In this document: piece after piece, positions 59,417 through 64,000 of the stretch
Layout: every line of letters starts with the position of its first letter
Numbering within the stretch: the stretch's first letter is position 1
DNA from: Halanaerobiales bacterium
GTDB lineage: Bacteria > Bacillota_F > Halanaerobiia > DY22613
Direction of reading: 5' to 3'
Assembly: GCA_023128035.1 (NCBI GenBank)
Contig: JAGMES010000003.1
Coordinates: 1-64,000, forward strand
DNA length: 64,000 nt
The notes under the pieces: generated by a model
Told to the model about the DNA's origin: nothing
The model's input: the letters and a program-made list of their open reading frames with translations, nothing else
Database searches by the model: none
Made by a program: the position numbers and the translations under genes

Positions 59417-60519
59417 GAGTAAAGAGATATCTGGGTGAAACAATGCAAGATGCGATTTTTAAAGTAAAAGCAGATTTAGGGGCTGAAGCGATTATTCTTC
59501 ATACCCGTAAAGTAAAAGAAGGTAGTTTTTTGGGATTATTTGGCAAAAAAATGATTGAAGTTGTAGCAACAGTTGAAGAAGATCGTGAAAAAGAAATAAC
59601 TAGAGAAATGAGACAGGAACTCCATATTTTAAAAGATAAGATTGTGAAATTAGAGCAAGACAAGAGAGAAGAACAGCCTCCTAGAGCAGGTGCATATTAT
59701 CCTCAGGTTGCAGTTTCCATGAATCAACTCATTTTTCCAGGAAAGGTGCAAAAATTTGCAGATAGCTTGACGAATAATGGAGTTTTTCCAGAAGTGGTTA
59801 CTGAGATTTGTCAACGTGCTATGGTACGTTTAGAAGTGCATCAATTTCATAAAGAAGAGGAAATTTATCCAGTGCTAGTGGAAGAGATAGCATCAATGAT
59901 CCCAAGTGCGAAACCTATCGATTTATTCCGTTCAAGAAAAGTTTTGGCTTTTGTAGGAGCTACGGGTGTTGGCAAAACAACAACTATTGCCAAATTAGCA
60001 GCCCTTGTTGCATTGGAAGGAAAAAAGAAAGTGGCTTTGATTACTGCAGACACATATCGGATAGCTGCGGTAGAACAGTTGAAAATTTACAGTGATATTA
60101 TTAATGTTCCATTAAGAGTTATTTATAGTAATGAAGATTTGGAGAAGGCTTTAAATGATCTCAAAGCTTGTGACCTAATCTTTATTGACACAGCGGGTCG
60201 GAGTCAGCGAAATCAATCTCAGATGGAGCAGTTGAAAGAATTTCTTTCAAAAGAATTAATTGATGAAGTTCATTTAGTTATTTCTCTAAATTCAAGCATT
60301 GACAATATAACGGAAACTATCGAGAATTTTAATCAAATGTATATTTCTAGCTTGATTTTAACTAAACTTGATGAGACTCGTAAAGTTGGTATCATTTTAA
60401 ATATTCTGGCTAACACGGATCATGAGATATCATATATTACTTTTGGTCAAAATGTACCTGAGGATTTAGAAAAAGCAGATTCTCGAAAACTGGCTGAGAT
60501 GATTTTGAAGGAGCAATGA
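59413..60519 (+). CDS. flhF: SRP-type GTPase FlhF
   Basis: GTPase that sets flagellar position and number with FlhG. The 368-residue product has the N-terminal basic domain (MRVKRYLGETMQDAIFKVKADLGAEAIILHTRKV) and an NG domain with P-loop FVGATGVGKTTTIAKLAAL, LITADTYRIAAVEQLKIYSDI, DTAGRSQRN and LTKLDET. It is followed 1 base later by flhG. Confidence 0.97.
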   Translation: MRVKRYLGETMQDAIFKVKADLGAEAIILHTRKVKEGSFLGLFGKKMIEVVATVEEDREKEITREMRQELHILKDKIVKLEQDKREEQPPRAGAYYPQVAVSMNQLIFPGKVQKFADSLTNNGVFPEVVTEICQRAMVRLEVHQFHKEEEIYPVLVEEIASMIPSAKPIDLFRSRKVLAFVGATGVGKTTTIAKLAALVALEGKKKVALITADTYRIAAVEQLKIYSDIINVPLRVIYSNEDLEKALNDLKACDLIFIDTAGRSQRNQSQMEQLKEFLSKELIDEVHLVISLNSSIDNITETIENFNQMYISSLILTKLDETRKVGIILNILANTDHEISYITFGQNVPEDLEKADSRKLAEMILKEQ

Positions 60520-60520
60520 G

Positions 60521-61423
60521 ATGAAAGATCAAGCAGAACGTCTTCGACAATTAGCAAAAGAGTCTATGGGTTATAATGAATCAAGTTCAAATGTTAGTAA
60601 GAGTGCACGAGTGATTGCAGTTACGAGTGGTAAAGGTGGGGTTGGAAAGACCAATTTTGCTGTAAATCTAGCCCTAGCGTTACAAGCAGAAGGAAAAAAA
60701 ACGGTCATTTTTGATGGAGATTTAGGAATGGCCAACATTGATGTAGTTTTGGGTGTTGTTCCTACATTTAATCTTGTTCATGTGACTCGTGGTCATAAAA
60801 CTTTGCAAGAAATTATGGTGGAGGGTCCAAATGGTGTTCAGTTTTTACCTGGAAGTTCTGGAGCAGAAGAATTAGCGGATTTAACAGATGGGGGAATTCA
60901 ACAATTAATCAATCAATGGACGGATTTGGAGGGGGATTTTGATTATATACTTATTGATACTGGTGCAGGGATTCATTCTAGTGTTATGAATTTTTTACAA
61001 TCTGCAGATGAGATTATTGTTATACTAACAGCGGAGCCGCCATCTATAACTGATGCATATGGTTTGATTAAAGTTTTAGCTAAAAAAGATGTTCAAGCCC
61101 CAATTCATCTAGTTGTAAACCAAGCTGCAAATTTGGATGAAGGAAGACAAATTTTTAGGCGGGTTAATAAAGTTGCTTTAGAATTTTTAAAGATGAAGCT
61201 TAATCTTATAGGAGTTATTCCCTATGATGAGAAAGTAAGTATATCTGTTAAACGACAGAAACCGTTTATTTTAGGTTTTCCTAATTCTCATGCTTCGAGA
61301 GGAGTTCAGGATATTGCACGGAACCTTCTTGAACTGTCACCAGAGAAACCAGCTGGAGGGATGAAACAATTTTTATCTAGAATGATTGGATTCTTTAGGA
61401 GGGATCAAGAGGAGGGAAGGTAA
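60521..61423 (+). CDS. flhG: MinD-like ATPase FlhG
   Basis: ParA/MinD-family ATPase (YlxH) that partners with FlhF. The 300-residue protein has the deviant Walker A SGKGGVGKTNFAVNLALAL, the DGDLGMANIDVVLG segment, DYILIDTGAGI and LTAEPPSITDAYGLIK. The N-terminal peptide (DQAERLRQLAKES) matches the FlhF-activating helix containing DQAxxLR. Confidence 0.97.
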   Translation: MKDQAERLRQLAKESMGYNESSSNVSKSARVIAVTSGKGGVGKTNFAVNLALALQAEGKKTVIFDGDLGMANIDVVLGVVPTFNLVHVTRGHKTLQEIMVEGPNGVQFLPGSSGAEELADLTDGGIQQLINQWTDLEGDFDYILIDTGAGIHSSVMNFLQSADEIIVILTAEPPSITDAYGLIKVLAKKDVQAPIHLVVNQAANLDEGRQIFRRVNKVALEFLKMKLNLIGVIPYDEKVSISVKRQKPFILGFPNSHASRGVQDIARNLLELSPEKPAGGMKQFLSRMIGFFRRDQEEGR

Positions 61424-62085
61424 TGAAAGAATTTAGTGAATTGCATGTCAATTCTAGAGTAGAGATAGAAGTAGATGATTTTGATTATGGTGGTAAATAT
61501 TTGAGCAGGGTTATGGAAATTACCAAAAAAGAAGTAATTATTATGGCTCTTACTCATAAAGGGCATATTGTGCCTGTACGTCCTAAAACGCCAGTGGCAG
61601 TATTATTTATAGGAGAAAGAGCTATGTATAGTTTTCAAACAATAGTTTTACGGCGTTTTAAAGAACCTATACCAGCTTTATCTTTAAAAATACCTACTAA
61701 AGTTTTCCGGATTCAACGACGCGAATATGTTAGACTTCAGCTTCAACTTCCTTTGAATTATCGGGTGATTAAAAATTATTTTGAAATCTCATCTTCTGCA
61801 GATGAGCCTTTAACTCAAACCTGGTTAGTAGATATAAGTGGTGGAGGTGCAAAGTTTCTTTCTGACGCTCCAATAGAAGAGGGTACGTATATAGAATTGC
61901 AATTAGGAATCGAAGAGATTGGAACATTACCTATTGTTGGAAAAGTGGTTCGATATGAAAAGAGGGATGATAACCTGTATGAGATAGGAGTATCATATGA
62001 TTCTATACCTTCATCGTTGCAAGACCAAATAGTTAGTTGGATTTTTGAGAAACAACGTGAATTCAGATGTAAAGGTCTGGCGTAA
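61423..62085 (+). CDS. YcgR-like PilZ-domain protein (c-di-GMP effector)
   Basis: A 220-residue protein with an N-terminal YcgR-type domain (about 1-90) and a C-terminal PilZ domain. The c-di-GMP motif RxxxR is RREYVR, and DISGGGAKFLSD is the DxSxxG motif. Family members act as a motor brake when c-di-GMP is high. Its placement between flhG and fliA suits motility control. It starts at the last base of the flhG stop. Confidence 0.92.
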   Translation: MKEFSELHVNSRVEIEVDDFDYGGKYLSRVMEITKKEVIIMALTHKGHIVPVRPKTPVAVLFIGERAMYSFQTIVLRRFKEPIPALSLKIPTKVFRIQRREYVRLQLQLPLNYRVIKNYFEISSSADEPLTQTWLVDISGGGAKFLSDAPIEEGTYIELQLGIEEIGTLPIVGKVVRYEKRDDNLYEIGVSYDSIPSSLQDQIVSWIFEKQREFRCKGLA

Positions 62086-62099
62086 AGAGGATGATGCGA

Positions 62100-62444
62100 A
62101 TGAACAATCTTTTTTGTAAAGAATTAGCGAAGTTATTTTTTATCATCTCAGGAATTCTTATATTGGTATTAGGCTTTCTTTCGAAAGTTTCACTGGAAGT
62201 TATAGGGGTTCGAATTTTTATCGGAGGTGGAATTTCCACTATCCTGGGTTATCTATTTGGTATGGTTATAGATAAGGAAAATGAAAAACAATTAGTTAAC
62301 GCAGAAAAAGAAAAATATAAGTGGAAGATGAAAGAAAGATACGAAACATCTAAAAAGAAGATGGAAGAACAGGAACAAGGTGAATTTGTACCTATGGAAG
62401 TAGAAAATTTAGCGAAAATAGTGGTTGATTCTTTAAAAGACTAG
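62100..62444 (+). CDS. Small membrane protein, unknown
   Basis: A 114-residue protein with two hydrophobic helices (about 8-27 and 33-56) joined by a tight turn. A cytoplasmic, highly charged coiled coil follows (KENEKQLVNAEKEKYKWKMKERYETSKKKMEEQEQ), then a short C-terminal helix. I do not recognise a family. It sits between the PilZ gene and fliA, so a link to motility is plausible. ATG 62100 is used because AGAGG is 9 bases upstream; ATGs at 62091 and 62094 are too close to the SD. Confidence 0.7.
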   Translation: MNNLFCKELAKLFFIISGILILVLGFLSKVSLEVIGVRIFIGGGISTILGYLFGMVIDKENEKQLVNAEKEKYKWKMKERYETSKKKMEEQEQGEFVPMEVENLAKIVVDSLKD

Positions 62445-62482
62445 AAATCAAAGTACTTTTATGAGTAATGGAGGTGAACCCT

Positions 62483-63247
62483 TTGAAAAAGAAGAAAGTT
62501 GATGAAACTGAATTATGGAAATTGGTTCAAAAGGGAGACCTCCAGGCCAGAAATTATTTTATCGAAGAATATACTTCTCTGGTTAAATATGTTGCTGGTC
62601 GGGTGAAAATGATAGTACCCATGCATATCGAATTTGATGATCTGGTAAGTTTTGGAGTTTTTGGATTGATTCGAGCAATTGAGTCTTTTAAACCTGAGTT
62701 GGGGGTTAAGTTTAGTACCTATGCGGTTGTTCGAATTCGGGGAGCAATTTTAGATGAACTAAGATCTCAAGATTGGGTATCCCGTTCTAGTCGTCAAAAA
62801 GCTAAAAAATTAGCTAAAGTATATCATGATTTAGAACAAAAATTAGGTAAGAACCCAGAAGATGAGGAGATAGCTGAGGAGTTAGGTTTAACGTTAGAAG
62901 AGTATCATAAATTTATTCTTGAAGCTAATATTCCTGAATTAACTTCTTTGCATTCATTTATTGGATCAAATTCTGATTCTCAACTGATGGATATGATCTC
63001 TGATGAAAATGATCGACCTGATATGGTCGTTAATGATAAAGAAATTCGTGATATTTTGGGTGAAACTATTGATAGACTAAAGGACCAGGAAAAGTTGGTG
63101 ATTGCTCTGTATTATTACGAAGAACTTACTCAGGTGGAAATTGCTCATGTACTGAATTTGTCACCAGCACGAGTTTCACAGATTCATTCAAAAGCAATCT
63201 TAAGAATGCGAGGAATGTTAAGTCGGAAGAGGGCATTATTTTTTTAG
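62483..63247 (+). CDS. fliA: RNA polymerase sigma-28 factor FliA/SigD
   Basis: Directs transcription of late flagellar genes such as flagellin. The 254-residue sigma-70-family product has region 2 (VKYVAGRVKMIVPMHIEFDDLVSFGVFGLIRAIESFKPELGVKFSTYAVVRIRGAILDELRSQDWVSR), region 3 (KLAKVYHDLEQKLGKNPEDEEIAEELG) and region 4 (LKDQEKLVIALYYYEELTQVEIAHVLNLSPARVSQIHSKAILRMR). TTG 62483 is chosen because the ATG at 62468 overlaps the SD GGAGGTGA. It is last in the big operon, so its dose follows basal-body gene expression. Confidence 0.96.
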   Translation: MKKKKVDETELWKLVQKGDLQARNYFIEEYTSLVKYVAGRVKMIVPMHIEFDDLVSFGVFGLIRAIESFKPELGVKFSTYAVVRIRGAILDELRSQDWVSRSSRQKAKKLAKVYHDLEQKLGKNPEDEEIAEELGLTLEEYHKFILEANIPELTSLHSFIGSNSDSQLMDMISDENDRPDMVVNDKEIRDILGETIDRLKDQEKLVIALYYYEELTQVEIAHVLNLSPARVSQIHSKAILRMRGMLSRKRALFF

Positions 63248-63267
63248 AAGGAAGGAGGAGAAAAACG

Positions 63268-64000
63268 ATGGCAAAGGAAATTAAAGTTGTAGCAAAAGAT
63301 ACAAAAACAGCCATAACCCAAGCAATTCAAGACTTTTCCAGCGAATTAAAGAGAAAAGTTGTGCGAGAGGAGATTAAGTTAGTCAAAAAAAATCAAAAAT
63401 CTGGTTTTATGGGGTTTGGTAAGAAAACAGAGTACACATTTAAGTTGGTTGAAAAAGGTAGTATAGCAGAGGATGCACTTATGAAAAAATTGTTAAAGCA
63501 AACTCCAGATCTAAATGGGTATTTTCGCTTTAAGTTTGCTCCAGAGGGAATTTTTCTGAAAATTGTTCCACCCAAAGGTAATGGAAAACCAGCAAGTATG
63601 CATACTATCAAGCAGATGGTGGCTGAAAAACAGTTAATAGATGTAGATTTAAGTGAAGTAGAAAATGCTCTTAAAGAAGGAAATGGAGATTATATTAAAA
63701 TTGCAGAACGTAAGCCAGAATTAGACCGAAATGCTGAGCTAGAAATAAAAATTTCCTCTGATGGCTTAACTGCATATGCTTCTTATGTGCCATCACTAGG
63801 AGGAAAAAATCTAACTTTGGGTGAAGCGTTAAAGATTATAAAAGATAAAGGTGTTTGTTTTGGAATTGATGAAAGTAAAATTGCAGAAATGTTAAACGAA
63901 AATATTAAGCAAGAGATAGTAATAGCTGTCGGTCAACCTCCCCAGGAAGGAAATCCTGCGGAACTTCGTTACAATTTTGACCTTGCAGAAGATAAAAAAA
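63268..64000 (+). CDS. FapA (DUF342) family protein, partial at window end
   Basis: Open from ATG 63268 (SD GAAGGAGGAG) to the window edge, 244 codons visible. Residues 1-60 resemble a Jag-N-like domain (KDTKTAITQAIQDFSSELKRKVVREEIKLVKKNQKSGFMGFGKKTEYTFKLV). The rest is the N-terminal half of a FapA/DUF342 protein (NAELEIKISSDGLTAYASYVPSLGGKNLTLGEALKIIKDKGVCFGIDESKI). FapA proteins often follow fliA in Firmicutes and are linked to cell-envelope or polar localisation; their activity is uncertain. Confidence 0.88.
   Translation, partial: MAKEIKVVAKDTKTAITQAIQDFSSELKRKVVREEIKLVKKNQKSGFMGFGKKTEYTFKLVEKGSIAEDALMKKLLKQTPDLNGYFRFKFAPEGIFLKIVPPKGNGKPASMHTIKQMVAEKQLIDVDLSEVENALKEGNGDYIKIAERKPELDRNAELEIKISSDGLTAYASYVPSLGGKNLTLGEALKIIKDKGVCFGIDESKIAEMLNENIKQEIVIAVGQPPQEGNPAELRYNFDLAEDKK

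Overview
The window looks like the chromosome of an AT-rich, flagellated, anaerobic Firmicute. The gene order (yvyF-flgM-flgN-flgK-flgL-yviE-fliW-csrA-flagellin-flaG-fliD) is the Bacillus/Clostridium arrangement. Several secreted proteins predicted to be rich in beta strands (112-843, 4964-5494) and LPP20/PQQ-propeller proteins would suit a diderm Firmicute such as a member of the Halanaerobiales. That placement is an inference; there is no rRNA here to test it.

Layout. 1-90: the palindromic right end of an IS200/IS605-type element, probably the 3' end of a TnpB-associated RNA. 112-9084: secreted protein, mannose-6-phosphate isomerase, LCP-family protein, phosphohexomutase, MaoC hydratase, a lipoprotein subtilase, a HAD phosphatase and a sugar-nucleotide epimerase. 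9105-11289 (minus strand): two LPP20-domain envelope proteins, one with a PQQ propeller. 11445-12068: uridine kinase. 12145-22189: late flagellar operon from yvyF to fliD. It is interrupted between yviE and fliW by a complete IscB gene with an upstream HEARO/omega-RNA and a small right-end hairpin. 22228-35334: a flagellin glycosylation block made of an unknown protein, two Maf (DUF115) transferases, the chaperones FliS and FliT-like, the GDP-sugar legionaminic acid pathway (LegB, LegC, LegF, LegI, LegG, LegH, PtmE) and a B12-binding radical SAM enzyme. A MITE-like inverted-repeat element sits between LegG and LegH. 35335-37605: a decayed island with an rmlA 5' fragment, a glycosyltransferase fragment joined to it through a 22-bp perfect palindrome, and an intact rmlB on the minus strand. 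38035-63247: the main flagellar/motor operon flgB-flgC-fliE-F-G-H-I-J-motE-like-fliK-flgD-flbD-flgE-flbD-motA-motB-fliL-M-Y-O-P-Q-R-flhB-A-F-G-pilZ-orf-fliA. From 63268 a FapA (DUF342) gene runs off the end.

How the parts work together. The big operon builds the basal body, export gate, motor and hook, and ends with the sigma-28 gene. Sigma-28 and its anti-sigma FlgM then control the late operon. A good sigma-28 promoter precedes the flagellin gene. The flagellin leader carries a hairpin with AGGA in its loop plus an SD that also contains GGA, the expected target of CsrA, whose antagonist FliW is encoded just upstream. Flagellin would then be glycosylated by the Maf proteins with CMP-legionaminic acid made by the adjoining genes.

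The most notable items are the intact IscB/omega-RNA locus inside the flagellin-homeostasis operon, the visible CsrA switch, the palindromic rearrangement junction at 35753-35799, and the radical SAM plus unknown-protein additions to the glycosylation block.
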